A DNA stretch of 64,000 nucleotides. Origin: Nibrella saemangeumensis (GTDB lineage Bacteria; Bacteroidota; Bacteroidia; Cytophagales; Spirosomataceae). The number at the start of each line of letters is the position of its first letter. The first letter of the stretch is position 1. Below the pieces are notes generated by a model. The model did no database searches. It saw nothing but the letters and a program-made list of their open reading frames with translations, and was not told where the DNA came from. The DNA lies in NCBI RefSeq assembly GCF_039541915.1, contig NZ_BAABHD010000028.1, forward strand, positions 1 to 64,000, read 5' to 3'. This document shows positions 8,144 through 15,748 of the stretch, piece after piece. The position numbers were made by a program, and so were the translations under genes.

Positions 8144-9757
8144 ATGCGACACTTCATAACAAGCGGCCTCACCGGTCTGCTTTTACTCCAAACCTCCCTC
8201 CTCCCGGCGCAGTCGCCGGTGAGCCCGACACAATACGCGCAGACCATTACGGCTGCCGATCTGGAGAAGCACCTCCGGGTGCTGGCCGCCGATGATATGG
8301 AAGGCCGCGAAACGGGTACTCCCGGCCAGAAGAAAGCTGCCGAATACATTGCCAGACAATTTGCGGCCGATAACCTGGTGCCCATCGTCAAAAATGGGGG
8401 TGAAAAGGGGTCTTACCTCCAGCCCTTTAACCTGTACCGGAAAACATGGGGTGACTTTTACGTAAAAGCAGGTAACAGGCAATTTTCGTACCTGAAGGAC
8501 TTCATAACCAACGGTCTGCTGAGCGTCCCCCAGGAGACGGCTTATGAAACGGTATTCGTCGGCTATGGCATTAGCGACGGCAAATACGATGACTACGCCA
8601 AACTGGATGTCAACGGCAAGGCGGTGGTGATACTGGAAGGCGAACCGAAGAAAGCGAATGGCCAGTCACTCATTAGTGGCACGTCGGAGTCTTCTAAATG
8701 GGGAACGCCCGATAGCTGGCGGGCTAAAACCACGCTGGCCAAAGACAAGGGAGCCGCTCAAATCTTTATCATCTCGGCAGAATCGGCTGAAGGCTTCCGG
8801 CAGGTAGTGTCGCAGCGGGGCGCCCTGCAGGGCCGCTTTAACCGGCTGACTCTACGACCGGGTACCGAACAAATAGGCTCTGTTGGCACCTTTCTGATTG
8901 CCGAAGAGACCGCAGCCGCCCTGCTGAACACAAAACCTGAGCAGTTTAAGAAGCTGAAAGACCAGATTGCTAAAGCAGGTGCGCCGGTTGCGGCCGGCTT
9001 AAAAGGTAAGGTTGAGGTTAAAGCGGAACGCAAGGAAGAAGCCGTTCAGACCGAAAACGTTCTGGGCTTTATTGAGGGTACCGATAAAAAAGACGAAGTG
9101 GTGATTGTTTCATCACACTATGACCATATTGGTATCAGCCCGAATGGCCAGGTTAACAATGGCGCGAACGATGACGGCTCCGGTACGGTATCGGTGCTGG
9201 AGATTGCCCAGGCATTTGCCAAAGCCAAAGCCGAAGGACATGGTCCCCGCCGGAGTATGTTATTTTTGACCGTAACGGGTGAAGAAAAAGGCCTGCTGGG
9301 CTCGCAGTACTACGCCGACATGGCCCCCGTGCTGCCGCTCGAAAGCACAGTGGCCAACCTGAATATTGATATGGTAGGCCGGGTAGATAATCTGCACCAG
9401 GGTAAATCGGACAATTACATCTACGTGATTGGCTCCGATAAGCTGTCGTCGGAACTGCACCGCATCAGTGAGGATGCCAATAAGCAGTATTCGAAGATGG
9501 AGCTGGATTACAAATACAACGACCCGAAAGATCCGGAGCGGATTTACTACCGGTCGGACCACTACAATTTCGCCAAGCACAAAATCCCCATTATCTTCTA
9601 CTTCAACGGCCTTCACGCTGACTACCACCAGCCAACCGATGATGTCGAGAAAATGGACTTCAAACTAGCTGAACGCACAGCCCGGCTAATTTTCTATACC
9701 GCCTGGGAAGTTGCTAACCGGGAGAATCGGCTAGTGGTAGATAGCAATAAGCAGTAA
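8144..9757 (+). CDS. Secreted M28 family zinc peptidase
   Basis: About 537 residues starting at ATG 8144; a TTG one codon earlier is possible. An N-terminal signal peptide ends near LLPAQ. A PA-like insert with a YDDYAKLDVNGKAVV segment precedes the catalytic domain. Zinc ligands appear in SHYDHIG, GANDDGSG, TGEEKGLLGS and the NIDMVG and DHYNFAKHKIP regions, the order expected for M28 aminopeptidases. It should remove amino acids from peptides in the periplasm or outside the cell. It converges on the dioxygenase gene; the last codons and stop lie inside a perfect inverted repeat (9751-9797). No frame damage is seen. Confidence 0.93.
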   Translation: MRHFITSGLTGLLLLQTSLLPAQSPVSPTQYAQTITAADLEKHLRVLAADDMEGRETGTPGQKKAAEYIARQFAADNLVPIVKNGGEKGSYLQPFNLYRKTWGDFYVKAGNRQFSYLKDFITNGLLSVPQETAYETVFVGYGISDGKYDDYAKLDVNGKAVVILEGEPKKANGQSLISGTSESSKWGTPDSWRAKTTLAKDKGAAQIFIISAESAEGFRQVVSQRGALQGRFNRLTLRPGTEQIGSVGTFLIAEETAAALLNTKPEQFKKLKDQIAKAGAPVAAGLKGKVEVKAERKEEAVQTENVLGFIEGTDKKDEVVIVSSHYDHIGISPNGQVNNGANDDGSGTVSVLEIAQAFAKAKAEGHGPRRSMLFLTVTGEEKGLLGSQYYADMAPVLPLESTVANLNIDMVGRVDNLHQGKSDNYIYVIGSDKLSSELHRISEDANKQYSKMELDYKYNDPKDPERIYYRSDHYNFAKHKIPIIFYFNGLHADYHQPTDDVEKMDFKLAERTARLIFYTAWEVANRENRLVVDSNKQ

Positions 9758-9797
9758 TGTAGAAAACCAGCTTTTGGCTGGTTTTCTACATTACTGC
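9751..9797. terminator. Perfect 21-bp inverted repeat, bidirectional terminator shared by two convergent genes
   Basis: Arms 9751-9771 and 9777-9797 are perfect reverse complements around a 5-base loop (TTTTG). The left arm contains the M28 stop TAA (9755-9757). The right arm contains, on the minus strand, the last codons and TAG stop (9786-9788) of the dioxygenase gene. T-rich tracts occur within each arm. It most likely ends transcription from both sides. Confidence 0.8.
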
Positions 9798-10931
9798 CAG
9801 TTTTGTCTCATCTCTATGCTTAGCAAGGTATTCCATGAAGGGGGTGCCGCCAGTGCCGACGACATTACTGTTGTTGGCTTGCAAGGCTTGTTTGTGGATG
9901 TAGGAAGCTGCGTACTCTAGGTGCTTGGCCCGGAAGCGAAACAGTTCTTCAATACATTGGTTATAAACCATTTTTAAGGCCATATCGGTACTGGCTTTTG
10001 CAACGGCTCTGATCTGAGCATTGCGCTCCACAAATTCAACAAATCGGCGGTGGGCGGGTACCATATAGTCGCGCATCTCCAGCAGGTATTCCTTCAGCGG
10101 GTCATCCTGGTGGCTGACGCCTAGCAGACCGTCGAGGGTCGGCACAATGGCGCTTTGGGCACCGGTTTCACCCCGGAACAGTTGTGGATGGTTGTCGTAG
10201 TGGCCTTCGTAAATGAGGCCCTGGGGCAAGGCCGGATTGTTTTTGGTGCCAAAGATGTAGGGCCGGACGCGACTGTAGTAGATGTACGGGTCGCAGTTCT
10301 CCGGCATCCGGTTCATGGTGGCATTCATCTGCCTGAGGCTCTCCAGCACCTCCCCTAATCCGCTCTGTATGTCTTGTTGATGGTGCTGGGCTGCGGCTTC
10401 GAGCAGACCGGGCACCGCCCGAATCGCCTGGGCAGCACGGGCTTCGATGTCAACGTGGATCAGAATAAACCAGTCTTCATCAACGCCACCCAGAAAGTTC
10501 TGGATGATCTGCACATTTTCCAGATAGGGCGGCTGTGCCGGATTAATCAGCCGGTAATTGTACAGACAATATGAGGGATACGACAGAATCGGTGGCCGGC
10601 CTACCTGATTGGCGACGTGTACCCAGGCATCGGACAGGTTGTGGGGTAGACGGTCAGGTACATACGTTTTATCACCCCAGAGGTAGGCATGGCCCAGGTA
10701 GCTGAGCATTCGCATGGTCTGCTCAAGGTGGGAAGTGTCCGCTACAAAGGCCGGCAGGGCTTCGATGCGTTGCCGGATGGTGCCGGTGGGCAGCAGTTTC
10801 GGCAGGTTATCGGCAAGGTGGTACCAGGCGTGGTTGGCATGGAGTGGCTCTTCCACCGGCTGCTCGGGTAAAAAGCCGGTGCGGGGGCTGATCTGAAAGT
10901 CAGCCAGACGAATGGGCGCGTGCGCAATCAT
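9786..10931 (-). CDS. Indoleamine 2,3-dioxygenase family haem protein
   Basis: A 381-residue member of the IDO/PrnB-like haem dioxygenase family, which opens the indole ring of tryptophan to N-formylkynurenine. Family features in order are NNPALPQGLIYEG (231-243), GAQS (257-260), MRDYMVPAH (286-294), YNQC (323-326), FRAKH with the probable proximal haem ligand His337, and GTGGT (359-363). These agree well with animal IDO1. There is no signal peptide, so it is cytoplasmic. No kynurenine-pathway genes lie beside it; the nearest NAD genes (nadB, nadA, nadC, 44-47 kb) use aspartate instead. Substrate specificity is inferred from the family. Confidence 0.87.
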   Translation of the reverse strand: MIAHAPIRLADFQISPRTGFLPEQPVEEPLHANHAWYHLADNLPKLLPTGTIRQRIEALPAFVADTSHLEQTMRMLSYLGHAYLWGDKTYVPDRLPHNLSDAWVHVANQVGRPPILSYPSYCLYNYRLINPAQPPYLENVQIIQNFLGGVDEDWFILIHVDIEARAAQAIRAVPGLLEAAAQHHQQDIQSGLGEVLESLRQMNATMNRMPENCDPYIYYSRVRPYIFGTKNNPALPQGLIYEGHYDNHPQLFRGETGAQSAIVPTLDGLLGVSHQDDPLKEYLLEMRDYMVPAHRRFVEFVERNAQIRAVAKASTDMALKMVYNQCIEELFRFRAKHLEYAASYIHKQALQANNSNVVGTGGTPFMEYLAKHRDETKLAVM

Positions 10932-11015
10932 GATGATGAAGTGATGGTATTTTGTCCCTTAAGTTAAGAAATATACCCTCACTTCATCAACTAACACGAT
11001 AGTTTACCACTAAAA

Positions 11016-12647
11016 TTAATCCTTACTACTCGATACTTTACCCGCCTTTTGCGGTACACCCGGCTGGGTTATCTCAAAGTTTTCTTTCTGCTTGGCGACC
11101 GCTACAATCTTACGAACATCGGCCAGCAGTTGTTTGGCATCGTACACCACGCCATTCTTTACCGTGTACTTCACCCCGCCTACCCGCACCACTTCGTTCT
11201 TATCGTTCAACTGAATGGCCCCGGTGCCGTACAATGTTTTCAGGTTCGCCAGAGGGTTCTGTTCAACAATAACAAAATCAGCCAGCTTACCTACCTCTAC
11301 GGAACCAATCTGGTCGGCCATACCCAGGGCCTCGGCTCCTTTCAGCGTAGCGGCCCGGATTACTTCCAGCGGGTGAAAGCCGGCTTCGCGGAGTAGTTCC
11401 AGCTCGCGGATGTAGGCAAAGCCATACAACTGGTAGATGAAGCCGGAGTCGGAGCCGGTGGTGACGCGGCCACCCCGGTTCTTGTATTCGTTGATAAACT
11501 GCATCCAGAGCTGGTAATTACGCTTCCAGGTTACTTCCTGCTCCGTACCCCAGTTATGCCAGTAGGAGCCGTGCGAAATGCGGCTGGGACCGTAGAACCG
11601 CCATAGCGACGGCAGGGTGTACTCATCATGCCACTCGGCCCGGCGGGCCAGCATTAGTTCGCGGTTAGCTTCGTAGATGTTGAACGTCGGATCGAGCGTA
11701 AAGTCGAGGGCGATCAGCTCATCCATCACCTTATTCCACTTCTCGGTACCCGGTTTTGCCGCCTGTTGCCAGAGCTTGCCTGCCTCCTCAAAGCGGTTCT
11801 GCTCGTTGTTGTAATTGTAGTCGGCGGGGTAAGTCTGGATAGTTTTGTCTTCGAAGAGAGCTTCGGGCAGGCCGTACCAGTGTTCCATAGAGGTCAGGCC
11901 GGCTTTGGCGGTGGCCAGTACGTTCATGCGGGCTACCTCCAGCTGGGCGTGGTGGCAGGCAGAGCGAAGACCCAGCTTTTTGTTCTCCTCCAGAGCCGCC
12001 CGGAAGATGTCAGGTGCCGCCCCGAAGAACTTAATACCGTCGGCGCCCCGTTTGGCGTTTTCACGCACCCAGGCGCGGGCTTGTTCGGGGGTCGAAATAG
12101 GTTCTTTGGCACTCTGGCCGAATACGGTATAAGCCTTGATACGCGGAGCGGTAATCTCGTTGCGCTCGCTTTTAGCGCGGTGTTCGAGTACCCAGTCGAG
12201 GCCGTTACCGCAGGAGGGGTCGCGGATGGTGGTGATACCGTGTCCCAGCCACAACTTGAACACGTATTCCGCCCCGGCTCCCTGGGCCTGTCCGCCGATA
12301 TGGCCGTGCATATCAATGAACCCCGGCATCAGGTACATACCTTCGCAGTTGAGCTCATTGCCGTTGATACCCGCATTCGGGCGGTTGCGGGAGTCGATGG
12401 GTACGCCCGGATAGCCGACCTGTTTAATCTCGGTAATGCGGTTTTTCTCGACGACAATATCGACCGGACCGATAGGGGGCGCTCCGGTGCTGTTGATCAG
12501 CGTGACACCCCGGATCACCAGTCGGTTGTAGGGACCATCCCCTTCCCTGCGGGCCGGAGCCTTTTCAACCTGAGCCCTGATGGGAGAACAAATACCCGTC
12601 AGGAAGACAATAAGTAGCAGAAAACAAGTCGTAAATCGTTTTAACAT
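11016..12647 (-). CDS. Secreted amidohydrolase family protein
   Basis: A 543-residue metal-dependent hydrolase with an N-terminal signal peptide ending near SPIRAQ. The amidohydrolase HxH metal motif appears in MPGFIDMHGHIGG. Later landmarks are a histidine in ACHHAQ, a second near MEHWYG, and TTGSDSGF holding the late catalytic aspartate. The C-terminal LADFVIVEQNPL stretch is typical of imidazolonepropionase-related members. It probably cleaves a cyclic amide, dipeptide or similar substrate in the periplasm. It stands alone, with 84 bases to the dioxygenase gene and a divergent start to the next exported protein. The real substrate cannot be told from the sequence. Confidence 0.88.
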   Translation of the reverse strand: MLKRFTTCFLLLIVFLTGICSPIRAQVEKAPARREGDGPYNRLVIRGVTLINSTGAPPIGPVDIVVEKNRITEIKQVGYPGVPIDSRNRPNAGINGNELNCEGMYLMPGFIDMHGHIGGQAQGAGAEYVFKLWLGHGITTIRDPSCGNGLDWVLEHRAKSERNEITAPRIKAYTVFGQSAKEPISTPEQARAWVRENAKRGADGIKFFGAAPDIFRAALEENKKLGLRSACHHAQLEVARMNVLATAKAGLTSMEHWYGLPEALFEDKTIQTYPADYNYNNEQNRFEEAGKLWQQAAKPGTEKWNKVMDELIALDFTLDPTFNIYEANRELMLARRAEWHDEYTLPSLWRFYGPSRISHGSYWHNWGTEQEVTWKRNYQLWMQFINEYKNRGGRVTTGSDSGFIYQLYGFAYIRELELLREAGFHPLEVIRAATLKGAEALGMADQIGSVEVGKLADFVIVEQNPLANLKTLYGTGAIQLNDKNEVVRVGGVKYTVKNGVVYDAKQLLADVRKIVAVAKQKENFEITQPGVPQKAGKVSSSKD

Positions 12648-12730
12648 AATAAACGGCTAGTACAAAACTTCATAATAGGATGTTGTAAGATAGCCAAAAG
12701 CATCGGTACTTTGAACGTCGAATCTGATCT

Positions 12731-13675
12731 ATGTTCATTCAGAAGAATTTCCTGTTGATTATCGTGGGGCTGTCGGTGGTGTTTGCCATTGCCATGAAGG
12801 CCACGATTTACCAGAACACGGTTTCCGCACCGGTCGCAGGGGGGCAGCCGTCTGCTGATTTCAGCGCCTATTGGCATACCGGCAAGGCTGAGTTAAACCG
12901 GTACACGTTGCAGCAGGCTCAATATGGGGCACTCAATCCCGGTGAAGCCGTGCTGGTATTTGTGACCGAAGACTTTCGGACCGACACACAGGTAAAAGCC
13001 GAAACCGACGAAGCCAAAGGCCGGGCTACCAACGTGCTGAAGCTGAATTCCATCAAAAAATTTGTAACAGGCATTTACGACTATTCGGTGTATACCTCGG
13101 TCTTTACGCCCATCGACCGGAAGCAGTACCCTAATACCCTGAAAATAAGCACCTCGGTGCAGGAGTGGTGCGGCCATACGTACCTGCAGCTCAACTATCG
13201 CAGTAGTGGCTTTCAGGTGAGCGGGCGCTCGTATTTCGAAAACGAGGTAGCCGAGGATTACCGGATAAACAAAGCCCTGCTGGAAGATGAACTCTGGACT
13301 CTGATCCGGCTGTCTCCGGACAAATTGCCGGTGGGTGCCATCAAACTGATTCCGGGTACGCAATCAGCCCGGCTGCGGCACAAAGTGCTCAGTGTGCTGG
13401 ACGCTACGGCTACGCTTGCGGATTACAACGGCACGGATTTTCCCGGCTCCGGTCTGAAAGCGTATACCCTGAATTACCAAGAAGACGGTCGCCAACTGAC
13501 TATCATCTACGAAAAGGCTTTTCCGCACCGGATTGTGGGTTGGGAAGAAACCTATATGAGCCGGAATAAACCATTGACGTCCCGTGCGGTTTTACAGAAA
13601 ACCATTCAAACAGATTATTGGAACCATAACGCCCCTGCCGATACCGTTCTTCGTCAGCCGCTGGGCGTACAGTAA
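12731..13675 (+). CDS. Conserved exported protein of unknown function
   Basis: A 314-residue protein with one N-terminal hydrophobic segment (about residues 8-24) that is a signal peptide or anchor. The mature part contains DFSAYWHTGKAELNRY, a TDTQVKAET segment and SVQEWCGHTYLQLN, a pattern I associate with uncharacterised Bacteroidota proteins. Similar proteins are, I believe, sometimes labelled septum formation inhibitor Maf, but nothing here resembles the Maf nucleotide pyrophosphatase fold, so that name should not be used. It is followed by a lipoprotein gene 42 bases downstream on the same strand, so the two may share a transcript. Function unknown. Confidence 0.75.
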   Translation: MFIQKNFLLIIVGLSVVFAIAMKATIYQNTVSAPVAGGQPSADFSAYWHTGKAELNRYTLQQAQYGALNPGEAVLVFVTEDFRTDTQVKAETDEAKGRATNVLKLNSIKKFVTGIYDYSVYTSVFTPIDRKQYPNTLKISTSVQEWCGHTYLQLNYRSSGFQVSGRSYFENEVAEDYRINKALLEDELWTLIRLSPDKLPVGAIKLIPGTQSARLRHKVLSVLDATATLADYNGTDFPGSGLKAYTLNYQEDGRQLTIIYEKAFPHRIVGWEETYMSRNKPLTSRAVLQKTIQTDYWNHNAPADTVLRQPLGVQ

Positions 13676-13717
13676 TTTACGATATAGGTTACGCCTTTAT
13701 TCGACCCGATACAGACC

Positions 13718-14494
13718 ATGAAAAAGTTTTTGGCCGGTTACGTGCTCTTCCTGTTTTTGACCGGTTGTTCTTCGGATAGTGCTCAGGAGGCTGGTGGCCT
13801 GACCAGCCCTTCTGCCCCTACTTATACGCTTATTTTTGTGGATAAAAGCCAGAGCGTCAGCACCAATAAGGCGTATATCGACCAGAAATACCGGCAAGCC
13901 GTTACGGCAATCATCGACGATAACATTAAAAACAAAGGTGATAAGCTGGAGGTCTATTTCATCCACGAGAATACGGCCAAGGGCCGGGCGCTGACGCTGA
14001 CAACCCGGACGGAGATGGAAGACATCAGCCACGCCAACGCCACCGACCGGGAGGCCGCCCAAACCGCTTTTGACCTCTCCCTGCAGCGCGAGCGCACCAC
14101 CATGCGGCAGCAGGTTCTCTCAAAACTGGCGCAGCAGAATACCAATACCTCCAACCAGCAGACCGACATCTGGGCCAGCCTGCCCGTGATCGCCAAAGCC
14201 GGCGAAAGCGGAGCCACGGTGAGGGTGTACTACCTCAGCGATATGGTCGAGAGCATGAAAGGGGCCGGGCGACGTGACTTCCATACCAATCCTCCCAAGG
14301 ACAACAGCCAGGCGGAGCTGTGGGCTAAAGCCGATGCCGGGCAGCTAAAGCGGTATACCCTGGGCAGTCCGGATATTACTATGATTTTGCCGTTTGAGCC
14401 GGATGCCTCCGTTAAAGAGAACAACCCGGCCGTGACGCAGTATTGGCAGACGCTCTTCAGTGAACTGGGGGTAAGCACGGTGGACGAGCAATAA
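13718..14494 (+). CDS. Lipoprotein with von Willebrand factor A-like domain
   Basis: A 258-residue lipoprotein: the signal sequence ends in the lipobox LTGC with Cys17. The mature part begins with a low-complexity linker and then TYTLIFVDKSQSVS, where DKSQS (42-46) fits the DxSxS metal-ion site that opens vWA domains. A later YYLSDMVES segment resembles the end of a vWA strand with an acidic residue. It is therefore likely to be a surface or periplasmic vWA-type binding protein, but sequence support beyond these motifs is thin. It may be co-transcribed with the exported protein just upstream. Partner and role are unknown. Confidence 0.68.
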   Translation: MKKFLAGYVLFLFLTGCSSDSAQEAGGLTSPSAPTYTLIFVDKSQSVSTNKAYIDQKYRQAVTAIIDDNIKNKGDKLEVYFIHENTAKGRALTLTTRTEMEDISHANATDREAAQTAFDLSLQRERTTMRQQVLSKLAQQNTNTSNQQTDIWASLPVIAKAGESGATVRVYYLSDMVESMKGAGRRDFHTNPPKDNSQAELWAKADAGQLKRYTLGSPDITMILPFEPDASVKENNPAVTQYWQTLFSELGVSTVDEQ

Positions 14495-14601
14495 GACACT
14501 TTACCCTGCCGGAGGTGGCTGTCCGCTTGTCTGGTATTTTTTGCTTTAGTCCTACTTTTTTGCCGTTTATCTATCTGGGCTAACCGTTTACTCAATTAAC
14601 A

Positions 14602-14641
14602 GATTTTGGCTTTTTCTCCGCCAAAATCCGCCTTATCTTTG
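14602..14641 (+). promoter_or_regulatory. Candidate promoter with adjacent inverted repeat
   Basis: A perfect Bacteroidota -7 element TATCTTTG lies at 14634-14641. Just upstream is a 9-bp perfect inverted repeat (14602-14610 and 14620-14628, arms GATTTTGGC/GCCAAAATC), a possible operator. A TTTG at 14605-14608 could be the -33 box, although the 25-base spacing is longer than the usual 19-21. Confidence 0.5.
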
Positions 14642-14714
14642 CACTATTCAAAGGATGCGGGGCTATCAATGCTTCTAAATAACCTTAGAATAATACACTA
14701 TCCACACATACCAT

Positions 14715-15617
14715 ATGTTCCGTTCAACGCAACTCGTGAAGCCCGCGATGGGAGTTATCGTGGCTTTATTCCTCCTCAGTGCCTGTAAACCGGAAACCGA
14801 ACCGGTACCGGTAAAACAGCCGGATGTTACCAAGCCTGATCCTATCACCAAGCCAGACAGTGGCACCAGTATTCAGCAACCTGACCCGAATAAGGATACC
14901 GAGTATCCGGTGGGCACAGTGCTAAAGCTGAAAAAACTGTCGTACAGCGCCAACGATTATCAGGAGGTTACCTATCAGGCCGACGGCTCAATAGCCCGCT
15001 ACAATAGCCAGTACCTGTATAATCCAAGCGACGGCTATGTCCAGAAGTTTACATCTGAGTTTCAGTACGATCCCAACAAGCGGCTGGTGCGGCTGAACCG
15101 GGCCTATAATTCGTATGTGAAGTACTTCTACGAAGGCGACAAAGTGGTGAAAACCGAAGAGTACAATGGCTATAATGAACTGATCGGCTCGCATACGTAC
15201 CAGTACGCCGTAGACCGGCTGACAGCTTCGTACGATGTCACCATCAACGCGTCGAGCGGCAAACGCTTTGAGAGCAAAACAACGTTTGAATACGATGCTA
15301 AAGGTAACTTAACCAACCGGAGCCAGTTCTACCGGAACCTCGAAACAGGCGAGTACAAACTGGATTTCAGCATTCTGTACAGCAACTACGACGATAAGAA
15401 GTTTGTGGAAAACCTGACTGAGGTGAATCCGTATCTGCCAGGTGTGACCTTCAAGGTAAACAATCCTGGTCTGAAGGTGCTCAAAAACCGTGACGGGTAT
15501 GAAATGACCGGCCGTGAGCAGTATTCGTACACCTACAACGCCGACGGCTACCCGCTTACCCGGCGCGCATCCGGCGAGGGCGGCACGCTCAACGCTACGT
15601 ATTCGTATCAGAAATAA
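14715..15617 (+). CDS. Exported lipoprotein with YD/RHS-like beta-rich repeats
   Basis: A 300-residue lipoprotein with lipobox LSAC (Cys24), followed by a Pro/Lys/Asp-rich spacer to about residue 65. The rest is rich in Tyr, Asp and Asn with repeating phrases such as VTYQADGSIARYNS, EFQYDPNKRLVRLN, TFEYDAKGNLTN and SYTYNADGYPLTR. These resemble the YD repeats of RHS-type proteins, here in a small monomeric form as seen in many Bacteroidota lipoproteins. It should sit in the outer membrane or at the surface. A promoter-like element precedes it and a clear terminator follows, so it is probably a single-gene unit. Function unknown. Confidence 0.72.
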   Translation: MFRSTQLVKPAMGVIVALFLLSACKPETEPVPVKQPDVTKPDPITKPDSGTSIQQPDPNKDTEYPVGTVLKLKKLSYSANDYQEVTYQADGSIARYNSQYLYNPSDGYVQKFTSEFQYDPNKRLVRLNRAYNSYVKYFYEGDKVVKTEEYNGYNELIGSHTYQYAVDRLTASYDVTINASSGKRFESKTTFEYDAKGNLTNRSQFYRNLETGEYKLDFSILYSNYDDKKFVENLTEVNPYLPGVTFKVNNPGLKVLKNRDGYEMTGREQYSYTYNADGYPLTRRASGEGGTLNATYSYQK

Positions 15618-15636
15618 GCCCATACTACTCACTAAA

Positions 15637-15667
15637 AAAGCCCGCTGGCGCGATGCCAGCGGGCTTT
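15637..15667 (+). terminator. Intrinsic terminator after the YD-repeat lipoprotein gene
   Basis: A GC-rich hairpin with 13-bp arms (15637-15649 and 15655-15667) and a 5-base loop, followed by a T-rich stretch. It lies 20 bases after the lipoprotein stop codon. Confidence 0.85.
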
Positions 15668-15748
15668 CTTCTTTTCGTGGTGTAGTGTAGCTTTCTTTAG
15701 CTAAGTCGGCTAGGGGTAAACTGCCATAATTCTGTCCGATTAGATAGT

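Noticed and set aside
11766..12617. A long open frame on the plus strand (283 codons)
   Set aside because: It is the opposite strand of the secreted amidohydrolase gene, whose motifs and signal peptide are clear; the plus frame shows no domain.
12731..13675. Maf septum formation inhibitor
   Set aside because: The protein is exported and lacks the Maf nucleotide-binding motifs, so that label would be a misannotation.
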